The notes under the pieces were generated by a model. The model searched no databases, had not been told where the DNA came from, and saw nothing but the letters and a program-made list of their open reading frames with translations. Of a DNA stretch of 64,000 nt, positions 17,749 through 26,762 are shown in pieces; position 1 is the stretch's first letter, and every line of letters begins with the position of its first letter. Location: assembly GCF_003054245.1 (NCBI RefSeq), contig NZ_QBKR01000019.1:1-64000 (forward strand), read 5' to 3'. Origin of the DNA: Melghirimyces profundicolus. Lineage in GTDB: Bacteria > Bacillota > Bacilli > Thermoactinomycetales > DSM-45169. Made by a program: the position numbers and the translations under genes.

Positions 17749-17843
17749 TTGATTTCTCCGGGAAATCTGTCATAATAGAGTGACAATAACAGTGTAGCAG
17801 GGAGCCGCAGGGTGTGATACATCTTGCGGCTTCTCCTTTTCGA
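17749..17843 (+). ncRNA. Possible short transcript: promoter plus terminator without a gene
   Basis: TTGATT (17749) and CATAAT (17771) with a 16-bp spacer are followed, about 30 bases later, by a GCCGCA/TGCGGC hairpin and TTCTCCTTTT. No reading frame fits. The predicted RNA would be about 60 nucleotides. It could equally be chance, or remnants left by the truncated repeat. Confidence 0.25.
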
Positions 17844-17880
17844 CAAGAAAAAGAACCCGTCGCATTTCCTCCCGGGCTCC

Positions 17881-18630
17881 TCATTTCTTTTCCGTCAGGA
17901 TGACGGGGCCGTCTTCCGTGACCCAGACGGTGTGTTCATATTGGACGCAGATGGAGCCGTCCGCTGTGCGGGCGGTCCAGCCGTCGTCGTCCATGCGGGC
18001 TTTCCAGTCTCCCAGGGTGATCATCGGTTCGATGGCCAAGGTCATCCCCGCTTGAATCCGGGGGCCCGTTCCGGCCTGGCCGAAGTGGGGGATCTGGGGG
18101 CTTTCCCAGAGCTCCCGGCCCACCCCGTGGCCGCAGAACTCCCGGACGACGCCGTAACCGAGAGGTTCGGCGAAGGACTGGATGGCGTGGCCGATGTCCC
18201 CGATCCGGTTTCCGGGGCGGGCTTGTTCAATGCCCAGAAAAAGGGCTTTTTCACAGGCTTCCATCAGATGGCGGATGTCGGGGGACACCTCTCCGACGGC
18301 GTAGGTCCAGGCGGAGTCGCCGTGGTACCCCTCGACCTGAGCCCCGATATCGATGGTGACCACGTCCCCCTCCGAGAGCGGTTGTTTCCGGGGGAAACCG
18401 TGGCAGATCTCGTCGTTCAGGGCGACGCAGATGGAAGCGGGGAAACCGTGATGTCCCTTGAAGCTGGGAATCGCTCCACTCTTCCGGATATAATCTTCCA
18501 CCCGTGCGTCCAGGTTGCGGGTGTCCGCGCCGGGCCGGATCTGTTCGGCGAACAGGGCGTGGCATTCCGCCACGATGGCGCCGGCCCGGCGCATATACTC
18601 GATCTCGCGGCCCGCTTTCCAAACGTTCAT
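17881..18630 (-). CDS. map: Methionine aminopeptidase, type I
   Basis: 249-residue metalloenzyme that removes initiator Met from nascent proteins. The five metal ligands are visible: Asp in VVTIDIGAQ, Asp in GYHGDSAWTY, His in EFCGHGVGRELWE, Glu in LAIEPMITLG and Glu in VQYEHTVWV; the catalytic His is in GFKGHHGFP-like sequence (SFKGHHGFPASIC). Start at 18630 follows AGGTGG. It stands apart from the ribosomal-protein cluster, so it may be a second map copy, as B. subtilis has with YflG. Transcribed alone on minus. Confidence 0.92.
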   Translation of the reverse strand: MNVWKAGREIEYMRRAGAIVAECHALFAEQIRPGADTRNLDARVEDYIRKSGAIPSFKGHHGFPASICVALNDEICHGFPRKQPLSEGDVVTIDIGAQVEGYHGDSAWTYAVGEVSPDIRHLMEACEKALFLGIEQARPGNRIGDIGHAIQSFAEPLGYGVVREFCGHGVGRELWESPQIPHFGQAGTGPRIQAGMTLAIEPMITLGDWKARMDDDGWTARTADGSICVQYEHTVWVTEDGPVILTEKK

Positions 18631-18707
18631 GTTTACACCACCTGAAAAGGATCCGTGAAAACGCAATCATTTCATGTAGCCCCATCATAATGGATGTGGC
18701 GGATTTC

Positions 18708-18743
18708 ATCAAGAAAGAAGCCCGCTTCCGGTGGGAAGCGGGC
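18708..18743 (-). terminator. Intrinsic terminator of gnd
   Basis: Read on minus: GCCCGCTTCC / GGAAGCGGGC with a four-base loop, then TTCTTTCTTG. It separates gnd from map. Confidence 0.8.
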
Positions 18744-18755
18744 CGTGTATGACGG

Positions 18756-20171
18756 TTATTTTTCCAGCCATTCGGTGTGGAAGGTGCCTTCCTTGTCCAC
18801 CCGCTGGTAGGTGTGGGCTCCGAAGTAATCCCGCTGGGCCTGGAGCAGGTTGGCGGGAAGGCGTTCGGAGCGGTAGCTGTCGTAATAGGAGAGAGCGCTG
18901 GCCATGGCGGGCACCGGGATGCCGCTGTGGATGGCCAGGGCCACCACTTTCCGCCAGGAATCCTGGTACTGTTCCACGGCCTTCCGGAAGTAGGGGGCGA
19001 GGAGGAGGTTGGAGAGCTTGGGATCTTCATCATAGGCTTCCTTGATGTTTTGCAGGAAGCGGGCCCGGATGATGCAACCCCCGCGGAAGATCATGGCGAT
19101 GCTGCCGTAATCCAGGTCCCAGCCGTACTCGTTGGAAGCGGCCCGCATCTGGGCGAAGCCCTGGGCGTAGGAGCAGATCTTGCTGGCGTAGAGGGCCTGC
19201 CGGATCGCTTCGATCCATTCCTTTCGGTTCTCCGTCGAGATCGCTCCGGAATCGGGTCCGGTCAGCACTTTGCTTGCCTTGGTCCGCTCTTCCTTCATGG
19301 CGGAAAGAAAGCGGGCAAAGACGGATTGGGTGATCAGGGTGAGGGGCTCGCCCAGGTCGAGGGCGCTCTGGCTGGTCCATTTCCCGGTCCCTTTTTGTCC
19401 GGCGGTGTCCAGGATGACGTCGACCAGCGGTTTGCCCGTCTCCTCGTCCTTTTTTGTGAAGATATCCGCCGTGATTTCGATCAGGTAGCTGTCCAGTTCT
19501 CCCTGGTTCCATTCCCGGAAGACCTGGTGCAGCTCATCGGTGGTGAGGCCCAGAACCTCTTTCATCAGATGGTAGGCTTCACAGATCAGTTGCATGTCGC
19601 CGTATTCGATTCCGTTGTGAACCATTTTGACGTAATGGCCCGCTCCATCGGGACCGATGTAGGTGGTGCAGGCATCCCCGTTCACTTTGGCCGCGATGGC
19701 GGTCAGGATCGGTTCCATCTCCTTGAAGGCTTCTTTGGGTCCTCCGGGCATGATGGAGGGGCCCTTCAACGCTCCTTCTTCTCCGCCGGAGATTCCGGTT
19801 CCCATGAAGCGAATGCCTTCCGCTTCCAGCGCCCGGGAACGACGCAGGGTGTCTTTGAAATAGGAGTTTCCGCCGTCGATCAGAATGTCTCCTTCGGAGA
19901 GGAGTGGTTTCAACTGTTCAATGGTGGCGTCCGTCGGATCGCCGGCTTTCACCATCAAGATGATTTTACGGGGTTTCTCCAGGGAGTTCACGAACTCTTC
20001 CAAGGTGAAGAACCCTTGGACGTTTTTCCCTTCCGCTTCTTTCAGGAATTCTTCGGTTTTCTCCCGGGAACGGTTGTAGATGGAGACGGGAAAGCCTTTA
20101 CTCTCGATGTTGAGGGCCAAGTTTTTTCCCATTACCGCCAGACCCACCACTCCGATTTTCTGTCCGGACAT
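18756..20171 (-). CDS. gndA: 6-phosphogluconate dehydrogenase, decarboxylating
   Basis: 471-residue enzyme of the pentose phosphate pathway, oxidising 6-phosphogluconate to ribulose 5-phosphate with NADP+. N-terminal nucleotide site [15 protein letters not shown], substrate motif [19 protein letters not shown] (about 128-146), catalytic Lys and neighbours in [19 protein letters not shown] (about 180-198), and C-terminal [13 protein letters not shown]. Length is that of the long dimeric type. The second of two adjacent ATGs (20171) is preferred because GAAAGGG is eight bases upstream; 20177 is the alternative. Monocistronic. Confidence 0.95.
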   Translation of the reverse strand: MSGQKIGVVGLAVMGKNLALNIESKGFPVSIYNRSREKTEEFLKEAEGKNVQGFFTLEEFVNSLEKPRKIILMVKAGDPTDATIEQLKPLLSEGDILIDGGNSYFKDTLRRSRALEAEGIRFMGTGISGGEEGALKGPSIMPGGPKEAFKEMEPILTAIAAKVNGDACTTYIGPDGAGHYVKMVHNGIEYGDMQLICEAYHLMKEVLGLTTDELHQVFREWNQGELDSYLIEITADIFTKKDEETGKPLVDVILDTAGQKGTGKWTSQSALDLGEPLTLITQSVFARFLSAMKEERTKASKVLTGPDSGAISTENRKEWIEAIRQALYASKICSYAQGFAQMRAASNEYGWDLDYGSIAMIFRGGCIIRARFLQNIKEAYDEDPKLSNLLLAPYFRKAVEQYQDSWRKVVALAIHSGIPVPAMASALSYYDSYRSERLPANLLQAQRDYFGAHTYQRVDKEGTFHTEWLEK

Positions 20172-20347
20172 TTGCATCGCCCTTTCTGTGTTCGGTATTG
20201 CTGGATACGCACATAAAAAGATCCCAATCGCTATTTTTCCCGATCAGGCCGGGATCAACCCTTATTTATTTCATTAGTCCGGGCTGAGTCATTACCCCAT
20301 TTTTTCAGTTTTTACGGGGTTTGTCCAGTCCCCCGGATAAGGAGCAC

Positions 20348-20379
20348 GCCCGGCTTCCCGCGGGAAATGGGCCGGGCGT
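20348..20379. terminator. Hairpin between the VOC gene and gnd, possible terminator
   Basis: Long stem CACGCCCGGC / GCCGGGCGTG with an inner CCCGCGGG. No clear T run on either side, so its use as an intrinsic terminator for the VOC gene is uncertain. Confidence 0.4.
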
Positions 20380-20402
20380 GGCGAAAAACGTCCGGGGTCT
20401 GT

Positions 20403-20771
20403 TTACCGATGTTGCTGGCAAACCATCAGGATGTTGCCGTCGGGGTCCCGGAAGTTGAAAAAGGAGACGTCGGAATAACGCTCGATTTCCCTTACGATCT
20501 CCGCCCCCTGTTCCCGGAGGAAACGATGGGCTTCATCGATGTCCGGGGTGCTCAACATGGCGGAGGGGAGGGGGGTGTCTGTCGGGGTGTTCCGGTTGTC
20601 GTCCAGCAGGAAATGGACCCCGTTTTCCATCTCGATGACGTGGACCGGCCCTTCCACCGAACTTTCCGGCCGAGGCAGGCGGAAGAGTTGGTGGTACCAC
20701 TCCACGGCCCGGGGAAGATCTTTCACATGGATGAAGACAGCTTGCACTTGTTTCAGGATCGGGTGGCTCAT
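20403..20771 (-). CDS. VOC (glyoxalase/bleomycin-resistance fold) protein
   Basis: 122-residue single-domain protein with two beta-alpha-beta-beta-beta units: VQAVFIHVKDLPRAVEWYHQ opens the first, and FFNFRDPDGNILMV closes the second. Potential metal ligands are His in AVFIHVKD, Glu in HVIEMENG and the last-strand residues. Members range from glyoxalases to dioxygenases and resistance proteins; no substrate can be assigned. Transcribed alone on minus, divergent from the lysine permease unit. Confidence 0.8.
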   Translation of the reverse strand: MSHPILKQVQAVFIHVKDLPRAVEWYHQLFRLPRPESSVEGPVHVIEMENGVHFLLDDNRNTPTDTPLPSAMLSTPDIDEAHRFLREQGAEIVREIERYSDVSFFNFRDPDGNILMVCQQHR

Positions 20772-20892
20772 TCGTATTCCTCCCGAAAAATGGAGGGTTG
20801 GCGATCGAACATATGTTCATTCTACTATGAAAAGGGGAACGATCCAATCTTTTTGTATCCAATCTGCCGCTCCCATTAACCGAATCTTTCCA

Positions 20893-20921
20893 TTGCAAAT
20901 CATCGTCATCTCCCGTATACT
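20893..20921 (+). promoter_or_regulatory. Sigma-A promoter of the lysine permease unit
   Basis: TTGCAA (20893-20898) and TATACT (20916-20921), 17-bp spacer. Predicted start near 20928, about 35 bases before the riboswitch and 320 bases before the coding start. Confidence 0.8.
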
Positions 20922-20961
20922 GACAAACGGTGATCAATCGAATACTTTTCCTCATCATAAG

Positions 20962-21198
20962 GGTGAGGTAGAGGAGCGGTACCGATGAGTAGCCGGCAGG
21001 AGGTCCGGGGAGACCGGGGATGGCCGGTGAAAGGCGGGATCGCCGAAGTCCGCGCGTGTCCCTTGCACGTGCGGGCTGGGCCCGTCTCCGAACAGGGGCG
21101 GGACTGTCACACCGGAGGTATTCCGGTGTGGAGCGCTATCTCGGAAGGTGATGCGGGTGGAACGACACCGCCGATTCCTTTCGGTGGTGTTTTTTTTA
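20962..21198 (+). ncRNA. Lysine riboswitch (L box) with terminator
   Basis: The leader carries L-box landmarks in order: GGTAGAGGAGCGG, ATGAGTAGCCGGCAGGAGG, GGTGAAAGGCGGGATCGCC with GAAGT, GGGACTGTCACACCGG and GGAGCGCTATCTCGG. B. subtilis lysC has the equivalent GAGGTGCG, GAGTA, GTCGCCGAAG, GGCTGTCA and GGAGGGCTATCTCG. The expression platform is a terminator (ACACCGCCGA/TCGGTGGTGT, 21165-21190, then eight T). Lysine binding should promote termination and shut down the downstream permease. Confidence 0.93.
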
Positions 21199-21248
21199 TC
21201 CAAGCCCACTCCTTCCGGGCAAGATCAAGAGAAGGAGTGTATGAAACC

Positions 21249-22727
21249 TTGAGTACGGTATCGAGGAACGGCATTCAAACGGAATCCCGCGGCCAAGGCG
21301 GGCTCCGCCGGGAACTGAAAGCCCGCCATCTGTCGATGATCGCCATCGGCGGGGCCATCGGGACCGGGCTTTTTGTGGCGAGCGGAAGTTCCATCGCGAC
21401 GGCGGGTCCCGGCGGGGCGCTGGCTGCTTACGTCGCGGTGGGAATCATGGTGTACTTTTTGATGACCAGTCTGGGGGAAATGTCCTCCTATATGCCGGTG
21501 GCGGGTTCCTTCAGCACTTATTCTTCCCGCTTTGTCGATCCCGCCCTCGGCTTTGCGATGGGGTGGAACTACTGGTACAACTGGGCGATCACCATCGCCG
21601 CCGATCTGTCGGCGGCGACGCTGGTGATGAAATTCTGGTTTCCCGACAGCCCCTCGGTGTTGTGGAGTGCGCTGTTTCTCCTCCTGATGTTTATTCTGAA
21701 TTTCCTTTCCGTCCGCGGTTTCGGCGAGGCGGAATACTGGTTCTCCATGATCAAAGTGGGAACCGTGGTCATTTTCCTGATCGTGGGTCTTTTGATGATC
21801 GTGGGAATCATGGGCGGTGAGGCGGTCGGACTCAAAAACTGGACCATCGAAGATGCGCCGTTCCACGGCGGCGGGGCGGCGATTCTGGCCGTTTTCATGG
21901 TGGCCGGCTTCTCCTTCCAGGGGACGGAGTTGATCGGGGTGGCCGCCGGCGAGAGCGAGAACCCGCGGCGGAACGTCCCGCGGGCCGTCCGGCAGGTGTT
22001 CTGGCGCATTCTTCTCTTTTATGTGCTGGCCATCTTTGTGGTGGGTCTGCTGATCCCCTTCACCGATCCCAAGCTGTTGAACGATGACGTTCGGAATGTG
22101 GCGGTCAGCCCCTTCACCATCATCTTTGACCGGGCCGGGGTCGCCTTTGCCGCCTCCGTGATGAACGCGGTGATCCTGACGGCGGTGCTTTCCGCCGGAA
22201 ACTCGGGGATGTATGCTTCCACCCGGATGTTGTGGCATCTGGCGAAGGAGGGGCACGCTCCCCGCTTCTTCGCCCGGGTGAACCGGCGCGGAATCCCGGT
22301 CTTCGCACTGCTGGCGACCACGGCCGTCGGGATGCTGGCTTTTTTGGCCTCGGTTTTCGGGGACGGGGCGGTCTACACCTGGTTGCTGAATGCTTCCGGG
22401 CTGTCCGGTTTCATCGTGTGGCTGGGAATCGCCATCAGCCACTACCGGTTCCGGAAAGCTTTTGTGGCCCAGGGGAAAGATCTGAGCGAACTGCCCTACC
22501 GGGCCAAGTGGTTTCCCTTCGGACCGCTTTTCGCTTTTGCCCTCTGTCTGATCGTGATCGGCGGGCAAAACTACTCCGCCTTTACCGGCGGACAAGTGGA
22601 CTGGTACGGCATTCTGGTCTCCTACATCGGATTGCCCCTGTTTTTGGCCCTGTGGTTCGGGTACAAATGGATCAAAGGAACCCGGGTCGTGCCGCTCAAA
22701 GAATGCCGGTTTGACGATTCGGAATGA
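21249..22727 (+). CDS. lysP: Lysine permease, APC family
   Basis: 492-residue amino acid transporter with about 12 membrane helices. LRRELKARHLSMIAIGGAIG with GTGLFVASGSS is the APC helix-1 signature, and FSFQGTELIGVAAGESENPRR is the conserved helix-6 loop. Lysine specificity is inferred from the L-box riboswitch in its leader and similarity of these motifs to LysP. The start is ambiguous: TTG 21249 (11 bases after AAGGAG) is preferred over GTG 21237, which overlaps the ribosome site. The gene is a single-cistron unit, repressed when cellular lysine is high. Confidence 0.9.
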   Translation: MSTVSRNGIQTESRGQGGLRRELKARHLSMIAIGGAIGTGLFVASGSSIATAGPGGALAAYVAVGIMVYFLMTSLGEMSSYMPVAGSFSTYSSRFVDPALGFAMGWNYWYNWAITIAADLSAATLVMKFWFPDSPSVLWSALFLLLMFILNFLSVRGFGEAEYWFSMIKVGTVVIFLIVGLLMIVGIMGGEAVGLKNWTIEDAPFHGGGAAILAVFMVAGFSFQGTELIGVAAGESENPRRNVPRAVRQVFWRILLFYVLAIFVVGLLIPFTDPKLLNDDVRNVAVSPFTIIFDRAGVAFAASVMNAVILTAVLSAGNSGMYASTRMLWHLAKEGHAPRFFARVNRRGIPVFALLATTAVGMLAFLASVFGDGAVYTWLLNASGLSGFIVWLGIAISHYRFRKAFVAQGKDLSELPYRAKWFPFGPLFAFALCLIVIGGQNYSAFTGGQVDWYGILVSYIGLPLFLALWFGYKWIKGTRVVPLKECRFDDSE

Positions 22728-22736
22728 AGAAACGGG

Positions 22737-22777
22737 AAAAACCCCCGTGGCGGATGTTCGCCGCGGGGGTTTTTTCA
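22737..22777. terminator. Bidirectional terminator between lysP and the ABC permease
   Basis: AAAACCCCCGTGGCGG / CGCCGCGGGGGTTTTTT, flanked by A and T tracts, between convergent genes. Confidence 0.9.
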
Positions 22778-23767
22778 TGCCAGTACGTCCCGCCTCACAA
22801 ACACTGTAAATGCCACCACCAGTCCGACAAGAGACCAGAGTCCCAGGATCGTCAGGGAGAAGGGGAGGGTCATTCCCTCGATCATGGAGGGCTCTCCCGA
22901 AAGATAATCCGTCAGCCGCAGATTGGTGAAGGCCAAATATTTGAGTGCGGTCCAGGTGGGGGCCAGCTGGGTCAGGAGACTGCCGGAGATCAGGGCCGCC
23001 ATCATGATCCCGATGCTGGCGGCGGTGCTTCGGACCAGAACCGACACCATGAAGGAGAGGGTGGCAACGGCGATGCAGGAAAACCAGGCGAGACCGTATC
23101 CCATGAGGATGTATTGCCATTGGGGAATGAGGTGGACGCTTTCGGTATTCAGTTCCCCGCCGTTTGCCTGAAAACCGGTAAACACCGGCATATCCCATCC
23201 CCCGTAACCGAAAATGACCCCGGAGATCAAATATCCCAGGACAGCGGTGGAGGTCATGATGAAGGAGACGAGCAGCAACAGGGCCAGGTATTTGGACAAG
23301 AGAATCCGCCACCTTCGTACGGGCCGGGTCAACAGCAGTTTGATCGTCCCCGCGGAATGTTCCGAACTGACGATGTCCGAGGCGACAACGACCACCAGCA
23401 GGGGAAGGAACAGGGAGACCGCTTCCTCGACAAATCCCCGGACGAAGGTGGGGGCGCCCGGTGCTGTCGGGTTAATGTCGTGGTCCAAGTAGTACTGTTG
23501 CTGCTGGATGTTCAACTTGATCTGTTGTTTCCATTCCTCCGGCAACCGGCTGGAGGAGAGGCGGTTTTGGGCATCGATGATCCGTTGTTGCAGAAGAGAG
23601 CGCCAGTCTGAAGTTCCCATCTGTTCCACGGTGTTTTGAAGAGAACGGTACTCCCCGTAAGTAAAGATGGGGATCAAAACGGCGGTGATCAAAAGGACGA
23701 CGAGAACCCGTTTTTTCTTCACCATTTTCAACAACTCGTTATAGACGAGGCCGATCCAGTTACGCAA
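22775..23767 (-). CDS. ABC transporter permease, ABC-2 type
   Basis: 330-residue integral membrane protein with an N-terminal helix (VLVVLLITAVLIPIFTYG), a long extracytoplasmic loop (about 38-110, Gln-rich) and five further helices from residue about 115 on; SEHSAGTIKLLLTRPVRRW is the ABC-2 coupling region. It starts at a TTG (RBS GAGGGGG) that overlaps the ATPase gene by eight bases, so the two are coupled. Architecture is that of bacitracin/nisin-type or NatAB-type exporters; cargo unknown. Confidence 0.85.
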   Translation of the reverse strand: MRNWIGLVYNELLKMVKKKRVLVVLLITAVLIPIFTYGEYRSLQNTVEQMGTSDWRSLLQQRIIDAQNRLSSSRLPEEWKQQIKLNIQQQQYYLDHDINPTAPGAPTFVRGFVEEAVSLFLPLLVVVVASDIVSSEHSAGTIKLLLTRPVRRWRILLSKYLALLLLVSFIMTSTAVLGYLISGVIFGYGGWDMPVFTGFQANGGELNTESVHLIPQWQYILMGYGLAWFSCIAVATLSFMVSVLVRSTAASIGIMMAALISGSLLTQLAPTWTALKYLAFTNLRLTDYLSGEPSMIEGMTLPFSLTILGLWSLVGLVVAFTVFVRRDVLA

Positions 23768-24692
23768 TGGAATCCCCCTCTGTCATCTGAAGGAAAATGT
23801 CTTCCAAGGTGGGCGTTTTGCGGCGGATGGTGTTCACCCGGATCCCGGCTTCCGCCAGAATTTGGTTCGCTTCGCCGATCCGGTCCTCGGGGATGCGGGT
23901 GAGAACCCGGCCTTCCGACAACCGTTCCAGGGCGGTGATGTAAGAAAGGGAACGGAGGAGGTCCACACCCTGTTCGAGGGGGGAGAATTCCCATTCGACA
24001 GGGGGATCGCCTTCCAACAGACGGCTGACGGCACCGGTCCGGATGATCCGGCCTTTACTGATGATGGCCACCCGGTCACACAGCATTTGCACTTCATGGA
24101 GAATGTGGCTTGAAATAAAAACGCTGATCCCTTCATCCCGGGCCAGCCCATGGATGAAATGGCGCATTTCCCGGATGCCGGCGGGGTCGAGACCGTTGGT
24201 GGGTTCATCCAGGATCAGGAGGCGTGGCCGGCCCAAAAGGGCCTGGGCGATCCCCAGCCGTTGTTTCATCCCCAGAGAGTAGGTTTTCACCTTGTCGTCG
24301 ATCCGATGGCCCAGTTCCACCAGCCGGACCACTTCGTCGATCCGTTTCGGGGAGACATCCCCGGTCATGCGGGCGAACAGCTCCAGGTTCTCCCTGCCGG
24401 TGAGATAAGGGTACAATTCCGGGTTTTCCACGATGCAGCCGACATGCTGCAAAGCCTTCAAGGGCTCTCTCTCCAGGTCGTGTCCGGCGATTCGGATCGT
24501 CCCTTCCGTCGGTTGGATCAGACCGACGAGCATCCGGATCGTGGTGGTTTTCCCCGCCCCGTTGGGACCCAGAAAACCGTAGATTTCCCCTTGTTTCACT
24601 TCGAAGTCGAGATCCCGGACGATCATCCTCTTGCCGATCCGTTTGCTTAATCCCTCGACGCGAAGGACCGGGGGGTTCGCTTCAACGGTCAT
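23760..24692 (-). CDS. ABC transporter ATP-binding protein
   Basis: 310-residue ATPase. Walker A GPNGAGKTTT (about 43-52), Q-loop GCIVENPELYPYLTG, signature YSLGMKQRLGIA and Walker B LLILDEPTNGLDP are all present; the last 80 residues form the extra domain typical of CcmA/BcrA-like exporter ATPases. Start 24692 overlaps the hydrolase gene by 11 bases. Together with the permease it makes an ABC-2 exporter. Confidence 0.92.
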   Translation of the reverse strand: MTVEANPPVLRVEGLSKRIGKRMIVRDLDFEVKQGEIYGFLGPNGAGKTTTIRMLVGLIQPTEGTIRIAGHDLEREPLKALQHVGCIVENPELYPYLTGRENLELFARMTGDVSPKRIDEVVRLVELGHRIDDKVKTYSLGMKQRLGIAQALLGRPRLLILDEPTNGLDPAGIREMRHFIHGLARDEGISVFISSHILHEVQMLCDRVAIISKGRIIRTGAVSRLLEGDPPVEWEFSPLEQGVDLLRSLSYITALERLSEGRVLTRIPEDRIGEANQILAEAGIRVNTIRRKTPTLEDIFLQMTEGDSIA

Positions 24693-25497
24693 CAGCGGAT
24701 ACCTCCTCCGCTTGCCGGTGCAAGGCCTGCAACAGACGGACGGCCATGAATTCATACCCTTGCCGGTTGGGATGGAACCGGTCGGAGTACAGAACCTTTT
24801 CCGGATTCAACTGGAAGATGTCGTAGACGGGAACGACGACCACCTTCTCGTAATCCCCGGCCACTTCGGAAAGGGTCCGGTTCCATTCCCGCACGAGTCG
24901 GTTGCTGATTTCTTTCTCTCCCAGATCTCCGAAAGGGTTGTACAATCCGAACATGAACACCGGGGAGGACGGGTTTTCCTGCCGGATGACGGAGAGGATT
25001 TCATTCAAGTTTTGACGGTAAGCTTTGCGGGCTTTTTCCGCCCCTTCGGGATCCAGTTCTTCCAGGGCCCCGCTGTTGCGGAAGAGGTCGTTTCCTCCGA
25101 TGGTCAGGGTGATCCAGCGGGCGTCCCCGAGAAGAGCGCGCACCCGTTTCTTTTTGACTTGCCGCTTCAACTGGTCCGAAGTCTGCCCCTTGACGGCGAG
25201 ATTGACCGCGCCGAGAGTTCCGTTTTTCTCCCGGAGGGCTTCTTTGACCCTGGAGACGTAGCCCTGCCCGCTGGTATCACCGGTCCCGCGGGTAAGGGAA
25301 TCCCCGAGGCTGACCAGGAGGGCTTCTTTCGATTTCCCGCGTCCGGCGGCTTCCTGCACTTCCCCGGCGGGGATCCGGTCTGAGGAGGGACGTAGCACGT
25401 CTTTGACCGCCCACCCGAAGCCGGTGGCCAGCACCAAGGTTGCGAAGAGGGAGAAAAGACTGAACGCGATCCATACAGGATGTCCTTTAATCCTCAT
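24682..25497 (-). CDS. SGNH/GDSL-family hydrolase, membrane-anchored
   Basis: 271-residue serine esterase. One N-terminal hydrophobic helix (about 7-30, VWIAFSLFSLFATLVLATGFG) places the catalytic domain outside the membrane. Block I VSLGDSLTRG has the nucleophile Ser, block III LTIGGNDLF the oxyanion Asn, block V DRFHPNRQG the Asp-His pair. It resembles B. subtilis YpmR. RBS AAAGGAG precedes ATG 25497. It is the first gene of an operon with the ABC-2 exporter, suggesting action on an exported lipid or wall substrate (inference). Confidence 0.88.
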   Translation of the reverse strand: MRIKGHPVWIAFSLFSLFATLVLATGFGWAVKDVLRPSSDRIPAGEVQEAAGRGKSKEALLVSLGDSLTRGTGDTSGQGYVSRVKEALREKNGTLGAVNLAVKGQTSDQLKRQVKKKRVRALLGDARWITLTIGGNDLFRNSGALEELDPEGAEKARKAYRQNLNEILSVIRQENPSSPVFMFGLYNPFGDLGEKEISNRLVREWNRTLSEVAGDYEKVVVVPVYDIFQLNPEKVLYSDRFHPNRQGYEFMAVRLLQALHRQAEEVSADDR

Positions 25498-25712
25498 AAC
25501 ATACTCCTTTACTGTGAAATCAGGTTGAATGTCGGAGGGAAGGTGGAGAGGTACCGAAATGAAGGAACCGCAGTCCGGTCGCAAATTTACCATACGGGTT
25601 GTCCGGTGGGGCGTCAACTCCTTTTCATATCTTTTCCTTCGACAGAGGGGGGCAAACCGCCCGTGGGCGCATATATATAGAACGTATTGTCTTCTAAAGG
25701 AGGGAAATCGAT

Positions 25713-26738
25713 TTGAAACTGCATGTTGTTCAGCCGGGGGATACCCTGAAGAAGATTGCAGAGCGGTTTGACATCCCTTTTGAACGGCTGACCGAGGCCA
25801 ACCCGGACCTGGAACCCGATCGATTGGAACCGGGAGCGAAGGTGCGTATTCCCGGAAAGAAGGTTCCGGTGAACCGGCAGAGACGGAGCAAAGCGTTCAC
25901 CTCTCGTGAAAAAGAGGTTGAAAGTCCGGAGTCGCCCGAATCCCCGGAATCTCCCCGGGAGAGACCTCTGCCCAAACGACCCGGGTCGTCTCCGCTGATG
26001 CCCCCGATGCCGAAAGCGCCCGAATACCGGTCCGAGCTGCCGGGCGGCATGATGCCGGGGATGCCGATGCCACCCTACCCGCCTTCCCAAAAAGGGGGGT
26101 GCGGCTGCGGGTCCCGACCGTTTCCGATGCCTTACACACCCTATCCCGGAATGCAACCTATGATGCCTTACCCGTATCCGGTTTACGGACCCCCTCGACA
26201 ACCGATGGCTCCCTATCCAGGTTACGGAGCACCTCAACCACCACGGACTTACCCCTGGCCGGGGTTCGGCCGGTCCGGGCACATGCGGCAACAACAGGCC
26301 GAAAGTCAACAGGAGCAACAGCAGCCGATGTTTCCGTTCCCCTTCCCGCAACTGCCCGAGCGGGATCAGGACCAAGATCAGCAACAGGAGCCGATGTTTC
26401 CATTTCCGTTCCCCTTCCCGCAGCCGCCCGAGCGGGATCAGGACCAAGACCAGCCACAGCAGCCGATGTTCCCGTTCCCCTTTCCGCAGCCGCCCCGGCG
26501 GGATCAGGACCAGGACCAGCAACAGCAGCAACCGATGACACCGTACCCTTACCCGTTCCCCGGGTTCGGTCCACCGCCGGGAACCCGGGGCCAAGGTGAA
26601 CCCTACCCGTCTTATCCCGCGGGTAAGGTTTCCCCCGTAACGGAAGCTCCCGGAAAAGAGGAAGAAAACCATCCGGACTTTTCCTCTCTTCTCTACGAGG
26701 AAGAAAAGAGCTGGAAGGAAAGTTCGTCCGAGAAGTGA
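25713..26738 (+). CDS. safA: SafA-like LysM spore coat morphogenetic protein
   Basis: 341 residues. Residues 1-48 are a LysM domain (LHVVQPGDTLKKIAERF, then LEPGAKVRIPG) like that of SafA, which binds cortex peptidoglycan and organises the inner spore coat. The rest is low complexity: an acidic/Pro segment (ESPESPESPESP), a Met/Pro/Tyr-rich stretch with GGCGCG, and three tandem copies of a Gln/Asp/Phe-Pro unit (QPMFPFPFPQ...ERDQDQDQ, about 26305-26530). B. subtilis safA also sits just upstream of yebC, supporting the call. TTG start with AAAGGAGG nine bases upstream. Expected to be made in the mother cell; no sporulation promoter could be named. Confidence 0.75.
   Translation: MKLHVVQPGDTLKKIAERFDIPFERLTEANPDLEPDRLEPGAKVRIPGKKVPVNRQRRSKAFTSREKEVESPESPESPESPRERPLPKRPGSSPLMPPMPKAPEYRSELPGGMMPGMPMPPYPPSQKGGCGCGSRPFPMPYTPYPGMQPMMPYPYPVYGPPRQPMAPYPGYGAPQPPRTYPWPGFGRSGHMRQQQAESQQEQQQPMFPFPFPQLPERDQDQDQQQEPMFPFPFPFPQPPERDQDQDQPQQPMFPFPFPQPPRRDQDQDQQQQQPMTPYPYPFPGFGPPPGTRGQGEPYPSYPAGKVSPVTEAPGKEEENHPDFSSLLYEEEKSWKESSSEK
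26305..26530 (+). repeat. In-frame tandem repeats within safA
   Basis: Three imperfect repeats of about 69-75 bp encode CAGs of Gln, then FPFPFPQ, then RDQDQDQ. Copy-number change would keep frame and lengthen or shorten the coat protein. Confidence 0.75.
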
Positions 26739-26762
26739 GAGAGGCGGGGGAGGATGCTGGAG

